A stretch of 64,000 nucleotides of DNA from positions 1-64,000 of IMG/VR virus record IMGVR_UViG_3300010373_000003. The stretch is one strand, 5' to 3'. Numbering within the stretch: position 1 is the first letter of the stretch; each line of letters opens with the position of its first letter. The notes beneath the pieces are model-generated. The model did no database searches. It was not told the DNA's origin and was given only the letters and a program-made list of their open reading frames with translations. Shown in pieces: positions 22,664 to 32,500 of this stretch. Both the position numbers and the translations under genes were made by a program. This stretch comes from a virus.

Positions 22664-23344
22664 ATGACTATACAAGAAATGCATACTGCATTTCGGACTC
22701 TTGGTCAGCAGATGGGTATGCAAACTATTCGATCTGTACTTGGAGAGAGTATTGATGTATACCTTAATCAAGCGATTACTGAGACTGTTAGAAATGTAGT
22801 TTTAGTTAATGCTACAACTCAATTTAACGATCGTGTTGCTATTCAAGATAATTCTATATCTCCCGTTAATAGTATTAGAACTCTAGTTAGAAAAGGTTCT
22901 AATACTATTCCAACAATGGGTAGTGATAAAGATTACTATTCTATTTTATTACTTACAGCTGATGTAATGTATTATACTTCTTTTGGTATTAAATATGAAA
23001 ACCAAAATAAAAGAATAGGTGCTAGATTTATAGAAGGTGATAAAGTTGATGATACTAGATCTGATTATTGTAATCGAGATACATGGGATTATCCAATTGT
23101 TTCACTTTCTATGGATAGTGCTAGTAGAGAAATTATTGAACTCTATATTGGAGATACTACTAAGAAACCTAAAACACTTGAAGTTTCTTATATTAAAACT
23201 CCTAATGTTGTTAAAAGAAGTACTGATAGTTCTGCCAATGTTCATTGTGATTTACCAGTTGGTATTCATCGTAATATTGTTGAGATTGCTGTTAATAAGT
23301 TCTTTAGTTCTATAGGAAGTACTACTAAACCTGTTTCCCGTTAA
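22664..23344 (+). CDS. Putative head-tail connector or ring protein
   Basis: A 226-aa protein beginning MTIQEMHTAFRTLGQQMGMQ. A helical N-terminal part with FRTLGQQMGMQTIRS…IDVYLNQAITETVRN is followed by a beta-rich part (LEVSYIKTPNVVKRS) and a C-terminal helix (VGIHRNIVEIAVNKFFSSIG). Helical bundle plus beta sandwich, with the ending in a V-iAv-kf helix, resembles adaptor/gatekeeper proteins that sit under the portal. The start is 1 nt past the previous stop. The exact ring position cannot be decided from sequence. Confidence 0.55.
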   Translation: MTIQEMHTAFRTLGQQMGMQTIRSVLGESIDVYLNQAITETVRNVVLVNATTQFNDRVAIQDNSISPVNSIRTLVRKGSNTIPTMGSDKDYYSILLLTADVMYYTSFGIKYENQNKRIGARFIEGDKVDDTRSDYCNRDTWDYPIVSLSMDSASREIIELYIGDTTKKPKTLEVSYIKTPNVVKRSTDSSANVHCDLPVGIHRNIVEIAVNKFFSSIGSTTKPVSR

Positions 23345-23370
23345 TTATTAATTAATTAAAATTTTAAACT

Positions 23371-24261
23371 ATGCGTCAATTTATTTTAGCAGGTGCCGCT
23401 GCTTATAGTGCTGCTCCACTTGTACAGAATGTAGCCGCTGGTGCTTTAGCTTTCTATTATCAGAACAATGGAGTTCTTACTCCTACTGCTACTGGTGTTG
23501 AGATTATGGGTAAAGCCGATCTTGTATTAGGTCGTTCTTCTGCAAATGGAGGTCCAGTTATACTACCAATACATAAAAATAACTTTAGTTATACTAAAGG
23601 TGTTTATCAGGCTGCTACTAAATTTGTAGCAACTGTTGTTATTCCTGCTCCTACAGCTAAAGGAAATTATTCTATTATCATTAATGTTAATGGTAAACAG
23701 TTTAATGAAAGAAATAAATATACACCTGAATATTATGTACCTGCTGATACTGGTACTACTGCTGCTCAGTTAGCTCAAAAGCTTCAAGCAGCTATAAATG
23801 CTAATACTTCATCTCATGGTATTATTGCTACATTAGCTACTGCTACATTAACTTTAACTGCTGATAAATTTGGTGTAAATTATACTATTATTCCTGCTGA
23901 TAAGTTAACTGGAGTTAATCCAACTTATACAACTAGAGGAATTCCTGCTTATGCCGATGCTGCTTATATTAGAGATTTAGCTAACAAAGCTGCTGCTGAT
24001 AAAGGTTTCTCTTATACTTGGACTGATGATGTAGCTTTGTTATACCCTGGGTATGATCTTGATCCTTTAGCTCAACCTGCTGGAACAGATATTGGTTATA
24101 CATTATTTAATTTGAGATTTGCTGAACCTCGGGACGTTAAGACTCGTGATGAAGTAGTACATCAAATTGTACAAGTTGCTATACCTACTGGTGGAGCTGG
24201 TATTGCTACATTTGAGACAGTACTTAAATCTCTTTCTGGAATAGTTCCTATTACTCCATAA
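23371..24261 (+). CDS. Capsid accessory or head-fibre-type virion protein
   Basis: A 296-aa protein, Ala/Thr/Gly-rich with beta structure. It starts MRQFILAGAAAYSAAPLVQN and contains GNYSIIINVNGKQFNERNKY, AQLAQKLQAAINANTSSHGI and a C-terminal IVQVAIPTGGAGIATFETVL. Its position after the capsid and connector genes, its own intrinsic terminator, and its use of favoured codons suggest an abundant structural protein decorating the head. Crassvirus heads carry auxiliary proteins and fibres, but which of these it corresponds to is uncertain. Confidence 0.6.
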   Translation: MRQFILAGAAAYSAAPLVQNVAAGALAFYYQNNGVLTPTATGVEIMGKADLVLGRSSANGGPVILPIHKNNFSYTKGVYQAATKFVATVVIPAPTAKGNYSIIINVNGKQFNERNKYTPEYYVPADTGTTAAQLAQKLQAAINANTSSHGIIATLATATLTLTADKFGVNYTIIPADKLTGVNPTYTTRGIPAYADAAYIRDLANKAAADKGFSYTWTDDVALLYPGYDLDPLAQPAGTDIGYTLFNLRFAEPRDVKTRDEVVHQIVQVAIPTGGAGIATFETVLKSLSGIVPITP

Positions 24262-24282
24262 TTATTATAACCTTGATTTAAT

Positions 24283-24326
24283 AAAAGAGAGATTGTTGAT
24301 ATTAATATCGATGATCTCTCTTTTTT
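24283..24326 (+). terminator. Intrinsic terminator ending the capsid operon
   Basis: The 11-bp stem AAAAGAGAGAT/ATCTCTCTTTT has an inner GATATTAATATC palindrome and is followed by a T run to 24326. It lies 21 nt past the stop of the capsid accessory gene. Confidence 0.88.
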
Positions 24327-24337
24327 GTTTGATCTAA

Positions 24338-24904
24338 ATGGAGATATTAAATGATGCACTTAAACAAGGAATAGCTCCTGCTATTGTAGTAGCTATATAT
24401 TTAATTATTACTAAAGCTTTAGATAATAAGCGAGAGAATGCTCAAATTAGACTTAGCACTGAACTTACTAAATCTATTAATGTTATAAGTGAATTTCTAA
24501 CCGATATTACTAAGAACATTATAGATAGAGAAAAGGATAAATGTAAGAGTGCTATTGAAGATGCAATGTTTTCTACTGGTATGAGATTAGTTAGTTTTGT
24601 ATCATCTACTATTATTAATAATCATATTGATGCTAATAAAACTACTATATTATCTAACATTAATAATATAGTTAATTCTGAATTTTATACAATTTATTCT
24701 ACATTATCAATGTATAAAATAAATGGTATTGTAGTGTCTGATTATTTAGATAAAGAATGGATGGCTACTATCGAACAAGATATGGTAGATATTATTTATA
24801 ATAATCTATTAGACAAAGATGATAAAATATTGTCTTTTTCTAATAAGATTACTCTTAAGTTTCAGACATATGTTACTTATATAACTAATAACATTATTAA
24901 ATAA
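24338..24904 (+). CDS. Membrane-anchored hypothetical protein, 188 aa
   Basis: Begins MEILNDALKQGIAPAIVVAI: one N-terminal membrane helix (APAIVVAIYLIITKALD) and a long helical, charged remainder (residues 30-188) without further membrane segments. It starts 11 nt after the terminator, so it opens the tail-fibre transcript or is expressed by readthrough. It could be a membrane-targeted accessory of adsorption, ejection or lysis. Not recognised. Confidence 0.65.
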   Translation: MEILNDALKQGIAPAIVVAIYLIITKALDNKRENAQIRLSTELTKSINVISEFLTDITKNIIDREKDKCKSAIEDAMFSTGMRLVSFVSSTIINNHIDANKTTILSNINNIVNSEFYTIYSTLSMYKINGIVVSDYLDKEWMATIEQDMVDIIYNNLLDKDDKILSFSNKITLKFQTYVTYITNNIIK

Positions 24905-24936
24905 ATTACTATGATTATTGGAGGAGTTATAAATAT

Positions 24937-25725
24937 ATGGCTTTAAAACAAAAACTTATCATTGATAAGGAACTTACTAATAATATACAGATTATTGTAA
25001 GAGATGAAACTGGCATATATAGTGCTAGTAATTTAACTGGATATGGTGGAGGAGGTAATAGTAATCCTATATCAGATTTTGATAAATATATATTTGAACT
25101 TTATAATATGCATACTAACTCTAAGTATGTTCATATTCAAAGTGATAATCCTTTACCTAACGAATACTATCAACCTAGTATAGCTCAAATTGTAGATAAA
25201 TACAATGTTACAATTGATGCTGATGACTATGGTATTCTTAATTTTGAAGATGGTCTTTATAGACTTAGTATGACTATCAAAATGAAGAGTACTATACAAG
25301 GAACTGGTGTAGTAAATGGAGAGGTTATAACTGGAGTTCAAGATGCTGCTGGAATATATAATTCTTACAAGTACATAGTTGTAGGAAATGAAGTATATTT
25401 AATTAGAGATGCTATTGCTAATACTTTAGTATTAGATAGACCTATTACTGTTGCGTTCTCTAACTTTACTGTTGGTATAAGAACTAGTGTTAATCTTATA
25501 ATATCTGATTCTATTAATATTCATATAGATACAGCTATATCTAAACTATCTAAATCTTGTGGTTGTTCATCTGATTTTGATATACTAAATAAACTATCAG
25601 AAGCTCAACTTTATTTGTGGGGTATAGATAGATGTGTTGATAAGAATGATTATATGCAGGCTTATGAATACTTTAAGTTGGTACAAAAGATATGTAAATC
25701 TATTAGATGTAACTGCGATGATTGA
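24937..25725 (+). CDS. Tail-associated protein, 262 aa
   Basis: Begins MALKQKLIIDKELTNNIQII. Residues 1-45 contain a Gly-rich hinge (LTGYGGGGNSNPISD), then beta-rich repeats (TMTIKMKSTIQGTGVVNGEV; VFNFTVGIRTSVNLIISDSI-like). The C-terminal ~60 residues are helical and Cys-rich (KSCGCSSDFDILN…KICKSIRCNCDD), which could bind metal or form disulfides. It is first of a tightly packed run of fibre genes, so a baseplate, collar or fibre-adaptor role is probable. An AGGAG-like site (GGAGGAG) lies about 20 nt before the ATG, too far to be a typical Shine-Dalgarno sequence. Confidence 0.6.
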   Translation: MALKQKLIIDKELTNNIQIIVRDETGIYSASNLTGYGGGGNSNPISDFDKYIFELYNMHTNSKYVHIQSDNPLPNEYYQPSIAQIVDKYNVTIDADDYGILNFEDGLYRLSMTIKMKSTIQGTGVVNGEVITGVQDAAGIYNSYKYIVVGNEVYLIRDAIANTLVLDRPITVAFSNFTVGIRTSVNLIISDSINIHIDTAISKLSKSCGCSSDFDILNKLSEAQLYLWGIDRCVDKNDYMQAYEYFKLVQKICKSIRCNCDD

Positions 25726-25951
25726 TGATAATAAAGAGTATCAGAAAGTTTATGATAAACTTTGTGATAAGATAGAAGCTAAACTTTTATATTTTTATAA
25801 AATTCGATCTATAGGTGGATATATAGATTATAATATTATTAAACTTCTAAACCTTTATATAAATTATTTAAATAGAGTTAAAGACTCTAAATATACATAT
25901 TATCATATAAAAGGTTTAGATACAATATCTAACTCTTTAAATAAAATATAA
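25718..25951 (+). CDS. Small helical protein, 77 aa
   Basis: Starts MIDDNKEYQKVYDKLCDKIE. The ATG at 25718 overlaps the upstream stop by 8 nt, the normal coupling in this genome; the earlier in-frame ATG at 25634 would run deep into that gene. It is an all-helical Lys/Tyr/Leu-rich protein (KLLNLYINYLNRVKDSKYTY). Its stop shares one base with the next start (TAATG), so the three proteins are translationally coupled. It resembles the helical C-terminal tail of the preceding gene in style and may be its partner. Confidence 0.65.
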   Translation: MIDDNKEYQKVYDKLCDKIEAKLLYFYKIRSIGGYIDYNIIKLLNLYINYLNRVKDSKYTYYHIKGLDTISNSLNKI

Positions 25952-26754
25952 TGGGTTGTACATGTAATAACAAAAGATGTAATGGAGATTGTTTTGTTAC
26001 TAGACAAATTAGAGTTAACAGTGGGTTAGGTAGAGCAGGAGGTATTGGTGAGGATACACTAGATGACGTATCTCAAAGAGGTAATGTCACTACTGTATCT
26101 CTAGTAGCTAAACCTGCTATATTTGATTATGAGCTTGCTACTCTAGGTCAAGTTAAAGAATATAGTCAAAGTGAAGGTTTTAAATATATAGAGCAAGAAG
26201 AGAACGGTGATGTTATAATTGTTGGTTCTTCTATGCAAAAAGTTGTAATAAGTCAAGACGCTGTTATCAATGCTAATGTTAATAGTGCTGGTCAAAGAGG
26301 AGTCTTGATTCTTAAAGTTAATGATGATGGTGGTTACAAATATTCATTCGCAGAAGGTAATATTGGTAATACTATTTTAAATACTTTACCTAGGGCACAA
26401 ACTAGATTATACTGGGAAAGATACGATGATTTAGTTAGGTGGACTTCTGATATTATAATGGAAGGTATTAAACCTACTCCTATTCCTGTATTTGCTATTG
26501 ATGATTACTATGATACTTTAGAAGTGTTTAGTAGTTATGCTGATAGTGAAATACTACTTTCTACTGATAACGGACCTTTCCTTCCTTATCCGGGTAAATT
26601 TAATATTGGAGCTGTAGATAGACCTGCTGGTTATTGGAAGGCTAAAGTTAAGTCTTTAGAACCTTCTAGACTTGAAAGTTATATTGCTTACAGTTTACCT
26701 ACTCATTCTGTTAAGGTTGGGTTCCCATTTGTATTACCTTTAACATTATCATAA
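25951..26754 (+). CDS. Tail-fibre family protein with Cys-rich N-terminus
   Basis: A 267-aa protein starting MGCTCNNKRCNGDCFVTRQI; five cysteines in the first 15 residues suggest a metal site. The middle is beta-rich (GDVIIVGSSMQKVVISQDAV). The C-terminal ~80 residues (DDYYDTLEVFSSYADSEILL … VDRPAGYWKAKVKS) are a domain found again in the 28208 and 29594 proteins, where it reads NVDRPAGYWKFKIKA and NVNRPEGYFKFKIEA. It is probably an adaptor between the tail and the receptor-binding proteins. Confidence 0.65.
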   Translation: MGCTCNNKRCNGDCFVTRQIRVNSGLGRAGGIGEDTLDDVSQRGNVTTVSLVAKPAIFDYELATLGQVKEYSQSEGFKYIEQEENGDVIIVGSSMQKVVISQDAVINANVNSAGQRGVLILKVNDDGGYKYSFAEGNIGNTILNTLPRAQTRLYWERYDDLVRWTSDIIMEGIKPTPIPVFAIDDYYDTLEVFSSYADSEILLSTDNGPFLPYPGKFNIGAVDRPAGYWKAKVKSLEPSRLESYIAYSLPTHSVKVGFPFVLPLTLS

Positions 26755-26755
26755 T

Positions 26756-28204
26756 ATGAGTTTAGATATAAAAAAACAAGAAGGAGAATTATTGCACGGG
26801 CCTGAGATTAATACTATAGCTACTGCAATTAATGCTAATGATGATAGTGTAAACAAGCCTGCTTATTCTTTAAGTAATGATGATTTTCAGGTTGATAATA
26901 AAAATATATCATTAACTCCAGAAGCAGGAGGTATGTATTTCTATGGTACTCAATTTGTAGGTGATGGTTCTGAAACTAATCCTTTTAGAATAAATCCTAA
27001 CCTATTAGATGGTAATAACCCAGGAGTTATTGTAGAACAATTGATTACTGGATGTAATTATAATAACTCTCCTTATACAATAAGAAGTCCTGATTTTGAA
27101 TCAGTATCTTTTTATTCTAAGAGAACTATGTTTGTAGCTTCTAAAGAATTAAGGTTTGAATGGGCTAACAATAGTAACTCTGTGACAGATGTTTATAGGG
27201 ATAGAGTAGGTTTAAACAATATCACTATTAAAGCCTCTGTTAAACATAATGGTATTACTTATCCTATTAACTTCTCAGGAGTAAGAAGTAAAACTCTTGT
27301 TCCCGGAGAAATTGTTAAATCTGATATAGTTAATCTTGAAGTTCGAGCTAATGATCAGATTCAGATTATTGTTTATGTAACTGTTCCAGCTGGTGGAGAA
27401 ATACCAGTTAATAGAACTACTGTAAATAATAATGGAGAAGGTTTTGCTGATTTTCCTAGAAATGTAGACTATACTGATGGAGGAACTCCTGGTCAGATTA
27501 TAGGTTCTACTATATTTGATTGTACTGGTATATATGGTAAACCTTTATCTTCTAATACAGATGTTGTATTATTGATGGGTGATTCTATTATGTCTGGTTA
27601 TGGTTCTAATACTCCTATAAGGAATCATTTTGAAAGAGCTCTAGCTTCTCTAAAAATACCTTATTTTAATATAAGTCTTAGTGGAGATAAAGCTATTTAT
27701 TTCAATAGTACTACTTATAGTTCTGAACGAAGAAAACATATAACTGTAGGTAAGTTTACTACTATATTTAGTAACTATGGTACTAATGATATTCAGAATG
27801 GTGGTGATTCTGGAACTGATACTATAAACTCTCTTAAAGCTTTATTTACTGCAATTAAAGCTCTTGTAGGTGGTACAAATAAATTATACCAAACTACTTT
27901 ATTTCCTAAGACTAATAGTATTAATAATTGGACTAATGGCGCAGGTCAATCTTTTGTAAAAGAAAGTCCTAGAGTTCAAGTTAATACTTTTGTTAGAACA
28001 ACTCCTACTCCTTTAACAGGATTTATAGATGTTAATTCTGAGGTTGAAACTAATATTAATAATGTTTTAACTTTAAATGGAGGATATTGGGCTACTAATG
28101 GTACTCCTAATTATTCTACTACTGATGGTGTAAATCCTAGTGATAATACTTATCAAATAGTAGGAAATGCAATTAAACCTTTTCTGTCTACTATATTATC
28201 TTAA
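26756..28204 (+). CDS. Tail-fibre protein with SGNH-like esterase domain (altered catalytic site)
   Basis: A 482-aa protein. Residues 1-85 (KKQEGELLHGPEINTIATAI … FVGDGSETNPFRIN) form a docking module shared with the next gene. Residues ~260-482 are an SGNH/GDSL fold: block I LLMGDSIMSGYG (Ser277), block III YGTNDI (Asn344), and the C-terminal block as TTDGVNPSD (Asp457). The usual DGxHPS histidine is Asn460, so the classic triad is incomplete. It may be a carbohydrate-binding relic or use another base. By position it would act on host surface glycans. Confidence 0.75.
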   Translation: MSLDIKKQEGELLHGPEINTIATAINANDDSVNKPAYSLSNDDFQVDNKNISLTPEAGGMYFYGTQFVGDGSETNPFRINPNLLDGNNPGVIVEQLITGCNYNNSPYTIRSPDFESVSFYSKRTMFVASKELRFEWANNSNSVTDVYRDRVGLNNITIKASVKHNGITYPINFSGVRSKTLVPGEIVKSDIVNLEVRANDQIQIIVYVTVPAGGEIPVNRTTVNNNGEGFADFPRNVDYTDGGTPGQIIGSTIFDCTGIYGKPLSSNTDVVLLMGDSIMSGYGSNTPIRNHFERALASLKIPYFNISLSGDKAIYFNSTTYSSERRKHITVGKFTTIFSNYGTNDIQNGGDSGTDTINSLKALFTAIKALVGGTNKLYQTTLFPKTNSINNWTNGAGQSFVKESPRVQVNTFVRTTPTPLTGFIDVNSEVETNINNVLTLNGGYWATNGTPNYSTTDGVNPSDNTYQIVGNAIKPFLSTILS

Positions 28205-28207
28205 GTT

Positions 28208-29590
28208 ATGAAAATAAATATTCCAGTTAAACAAGATGGTCAACTCCTTCAAGCAGGAGAGATTAATCAAATAGTTACTGCTGTCAATGAGACGGATATA
28301 GAATCAAAAATACCTTCTCATACATTTGGTCCTGATTTCATAGAAGATGGAGCTGAAGTAATTGAAGGTGTACCTATACCAGTTATTAAACTTAATCCTA
28401 CTAGAGTTAAAAAGTATTTTGATACTTCTCAATTCGATGGTGATGGATCAGTTGAATTTCCTTATAAAATTAAGGATAATATAATAGGAGGTGGATCTAT
28501 GCCAACTCTTAATACTCCTGTACCTGTATCTTCTAATATAACTGAAACTACTGCTACTATTAGTTGGTTAGCTATTTTACATGCTGAACAATATACTTTA
28601 CAAAGAGCTAGAAATAGTGGATTTGGTGTAGATTTACAAACTCTTCAAGTTGGTACTCAGCTATCATTTAATGATACTGCTCTAACACAAAACACTGAAT
28701 ATTGGTATAGAGTTATTGCATCTGCTACAGGTTATATTAATAGTATACAAGGTGTTGTTAACTTTACTACTAAGTTGGCTGGAGCTACTACTCCTACTCC
28801 TCCTATAGTTACAGGTAATGATACTGCTAATACTCTTATTGCTACTCATGCAACATATCCTAATGATATTGTTGTAAGCACTAATAACTCTCCTTATGTT
28901 GACTACACAGAAACTATTTTAGTAGGTAACGTAGATAGACCTGCGGGTTATTGGAAGTTTAAGATTAAAGCTGCTCTTCCAGGAAGGAACGAAAGTTCTA
29001 TTGTTAGTAGTCCTGTATTTACAGCTGCGGAAGAGGATAATCTTATTCATCCATTAGTGTTTACTATCTTAAGTAGTGGTATAGTTTATAATGCTGCTGC
29101 TAATAGTTACAAATCTACTTATGTGGCTAGTGAAGGATGGGGACATGGTGTTATGAATGCAGGTAAGAAACTAGCAGCTGGTGCTGATGGAGGTATTTAT
29201 CTGAAGTTTGAAGACTTACCTAATGAGACTACACTTTTAAGTGGTGTAGGTTTTTCTACTACTAATACTACTGGTGCTTTCTTAGGAGCTTACGATGTTG
29301 GTTTCTATTTTGGAAATAGACAATATCCTGATCTTGGAATTGTAGAAGGTGGAAGTATGAGTGTTGCTGATGGTATTAAGCATATTGTAGGATATGACTA
29401 TAGACTATATAGAACTGCTGGAGTTTGGAAGCTTCAAAGAAGTAATGATGAATGGGTTACTGTTCAAGATCTAAAAATATATAGCTATACTTCTAATGTA
29501 GACTTATATCCAAAAGCTGATATAAGAACTGGTTCTACTAATCTACCTATACTAGTTAATCCTAGACAAAGTAAATTAATTAATATATAA
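28208..29590 (+). CDS. Tail-fibre protein with fibronectin type III and shared beta domains
   Basis: A 460-aa protein. Residues 1-90 are the docking module (KQDGQLLQAGEINQIVTAVN … DGDGSVEFPYKI). Residues ~98-190 are fibronectin type III (TETTATISWLAILHAEQYTL … NTEYWYRVIASATGY). Residues ~200-270 are the shared module (PNDIVVSTNNSPYVDYTETI … VDRPAGYWKFKIKA). The C-terminal ~190 residues are a beta sandwich likely to bind receptor (ESEGWGHGV-type loop, GFYFGNRQYPDLG). It starts 3 nt after the SGNH gene. A receptor-binding fibre is the likely role. Confidence 0.7.
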   Translation: MKINIPVKQDGQLLQAGEINQIVTAVNETDIESKIPSHTFGPDFIEDGAEVIEGVPIPVIKLNPTRVKKYFDTSQFDGDGSVEFPYKIKDNIIGGGSMPTLNTPVPVSSNITETTATISWLAILHAEQYTLQRARNSGFGVDLQTLQVGTQLSFNDTALTQNTEYWYRVIASATGYINSIQGVVNFTTKLAGATTPTPPIVTGNDTANTLIATHATYPNDIVVSTNNSPYVDYTETILVGNVDRPAGYWKFKIKAALPGRNESSIVSSPVFTAAEEDNLIHPLVFTILSSGIVYNAAANSYKSTYVASEGWGHGVMNAGKKLAAGADGGIYLKFEDLPNETTLLSGVGFSTTNTTGAFLGAYDVGFYFGNRQYPDLGIVEGGSMSVADGIKHIVGYDYRLYRTAGVWKLQRSNDEWVTVQDLKIYSYTSNVDLYPKADIRTGSTNLPILVNPRQSKLINI

Positions 29591-29593
29591 CAA

Positions 29594-32500
29594 ATGGGAA
29601 TTGTAATAAAGAATAAAGTTAAAGTTAATAGGGCTAATACTTTTAATCCTATTCCTGTTGGAACATACTCTAGTCCAATTAAACTTAAACCTGAGTTAGT
29701 ATTTCATAATTTTCCTGCTTATGCTGTAGATAGTTTAGGTAAGAAATTAGCTGCTACTAATTTATGTGATATAAGTACTATAAATAATGTTAATGGGGTT
29801 CCTTTGGGAACCCCTGCTAACCAAGGTATGGTACTAAGTGCTTATAATCTAATCAAATCTGATTGGTATAATGTAGGTTCTTATAAAGTTATATTTGATC
29901 TTGACGGTGTGTATGATTTAGATTATGCATATGTTTGGATTGAAGGTTCTAATAGAGGACCTGTACGTATGGCTTGTTCTGAAGATGGTACTACATGGAA
30001 AGAACTATTTGGACCTCAAGACCAATTAAATAGTAATGGTTGGAGAAAGATAGAGTTTAATATAGCTTCTAAAGGTGGTAACAAATTCTTCATGTTAGGT
30101 TGTGATTGGGCTGATATGGGTATTAGAAGTTTAGTTGTCTATGGAAGACCTGTAGGAACTAAACTAAATCATGGTGTTAAACTAAATAGAAAGGTACCTA
30201 GTAGAAAAGCAGATGAATCTATTGGTACTAATGGGTTTTATTTTGAACATCCTGAGGAGATGTATAAAGTAAGTTCTATTCAACGTTTTTATGTTGAGCC
30301 AGATTGGTTTATGGGAGACGCTTTTAGACGTACTGGCGATGCTATTGGTAAACATCCTGATGATCTAACATTTAAGTTTAGTACTTCTCATATGGGTAGT
30401 ATTGATCAACTACTTCAAGGCTTTAAGAATACTGGTGCTAAAGTTATGTTTACTCAGGTAAGTCAACCTGTTTGTTATAGACCTGTTGGTACATCAAGAG
30501 CGGGACAAAGTAAACCTGTTGATCCTGGGTTTAGTTCTACTGTACTCGCTCATACTGTTAATCCTCTTAACTATAAGTTCATAGCTAGAGTAGGATATAA
30601 TATAGCTGCTAGATATGGTAGTAATAAGAATGTAGATCAGACTTATATACAATTACAAGAAGGTCAACAAGTTAAAGTTGGTCTTAATCTTATATATTGT
30701 ATGGAGATTGGTAACGAGATGGATAAATGGTGGTTAGGAGAACAAGCTTATGCTAATCCTGAAGAAATGGCTGCTTATATGTCTGCTCTATATGATGGAC
30801 ATAAAGGAGCAATGGGACCTGGGTATGGTATTAAAGCTGCTGATCCATCTATGAAAGTATCTATGATTTCTTTAGCTGCCGGAGATAATACTGCTTATAT
30901 TAGACAAATGCTTTGGTGGTTTGATAAGTATAGAGGTGAAGGTGATTATGCTTTTGATGTTATTAACTATCACTGGTATAATTCCTCACAAGGTTCTCAA
31001 GATGTTGGAGATAGTTCATATGCTCTACAACCTGAAAGAGCTCAACTTATGGATGTTAATCAAAGATGGTGTACTATTAGAGATACCTATTGTCAATCTG
31101 CTGAACTATGGCTAACTGAAACAGGGTATGATGAACATCTTGGAGGTGTATACGCTCCTAAGTTTAATACTCAATTCTTAAGGTCTAGGTATAAGTCTTA
31201 TTGGCTAGTTAGAACTCATCTAGTTGATATATACGGTGCTGTTGACGTTACTAACCAATATTGGTATGCTACTACAGGAGGTCAAAAGCTACAAGAACTA
31301 AATCCTAATGAGCCTAATCCGGCTAAGTTTATTAGTTCTGCTATGGCTGAAGGTATACAGAATACTGAGGATTGGAATAGACAACCTCTTATGTCGTTTT
31401 GGTATATGGCTAATATTAAGAGTGCTTTAGAAGGATATACATATTCTCATGAAGTGTTTGTAAAAGGAGAACTAAAAGCAGAAGATAGATTAATAAATTC
31501 TACTAGCGAATATCTTTGGGCTTTAGCTTTTAAGAATGTTGTTGATGGTACTGGTCTATTAGTTATTTGGTTAGATTCTGCTGAACAAAGAACAGAGTCT
31601 ACTACTGTAAAGGTTATAGAATCTACTGTTCAAGTTGTTAATATAGACAATGCAGAAGTAAGACAATCTATAACTGGAACTATTACTAATGTTACACCTC
31701 TTGATGGCTTAATAGGTATTACTATATCTGAATGTCCTATAATTGTTAAAACTACTAATTTAAGTGTTCCTTTAGTTATTCAACCTCTTAATATTGAGAA
31801 ACAAGTATTAGAAGATTCTTCTGTTCTACTTACATGGTTAGATAGAAATATAGAAGAAACTGATGCTATTATTAGTAGAAGTCTTACTCTTAATGGTGTG
31901 TATGATGATATATACCAAGGTAAAACTTATAAAGCTCAATATGTAGATGAAACAGCTTTACCTAATGTTAATTATTTCTATAAGATAAAGCTTATAAGAG
32001 CAGGAGGTTCTGTACCAATTATAGTACCTAGTCCTCCTACAATTGTTGCTAATGACCAATTAGATACTATTGAAGCTACTCATCAAGTTTATCCTAATAA
32101 CATTGTTGTTAGTATAAATAATAACAGTTATGAGAAATATAATGGTCATTTATCTGTTGGTAATGTTAATAGACCTGAAGGATACTTTAAGTTTAAAATA
32201 GAAGCAGGTTTTAATAGAACTGAATCTAGTATTGTTTATAGTCCTGCGTTTACTGTTTCAAATGATCCTGTTCCTGAATTATGGAAAACTAACTTTGATC
32301 ATGCTTACTTAGGTAATAAAGTTCTAAATTATTCTAATGTTCAAGCAGAAGATGGTGAAGAAGTTAAAACTATAATAGATCAAATAGGTGCTTTGAATAT
32401 GAACTATAACGGAGTTGCTGTTCCTAATTTAACAGAGAGTAAGCCTAGGTTCTATGATAACTTAAATGGTTATGTATTCCTACCTAATGAGACTAACGTT

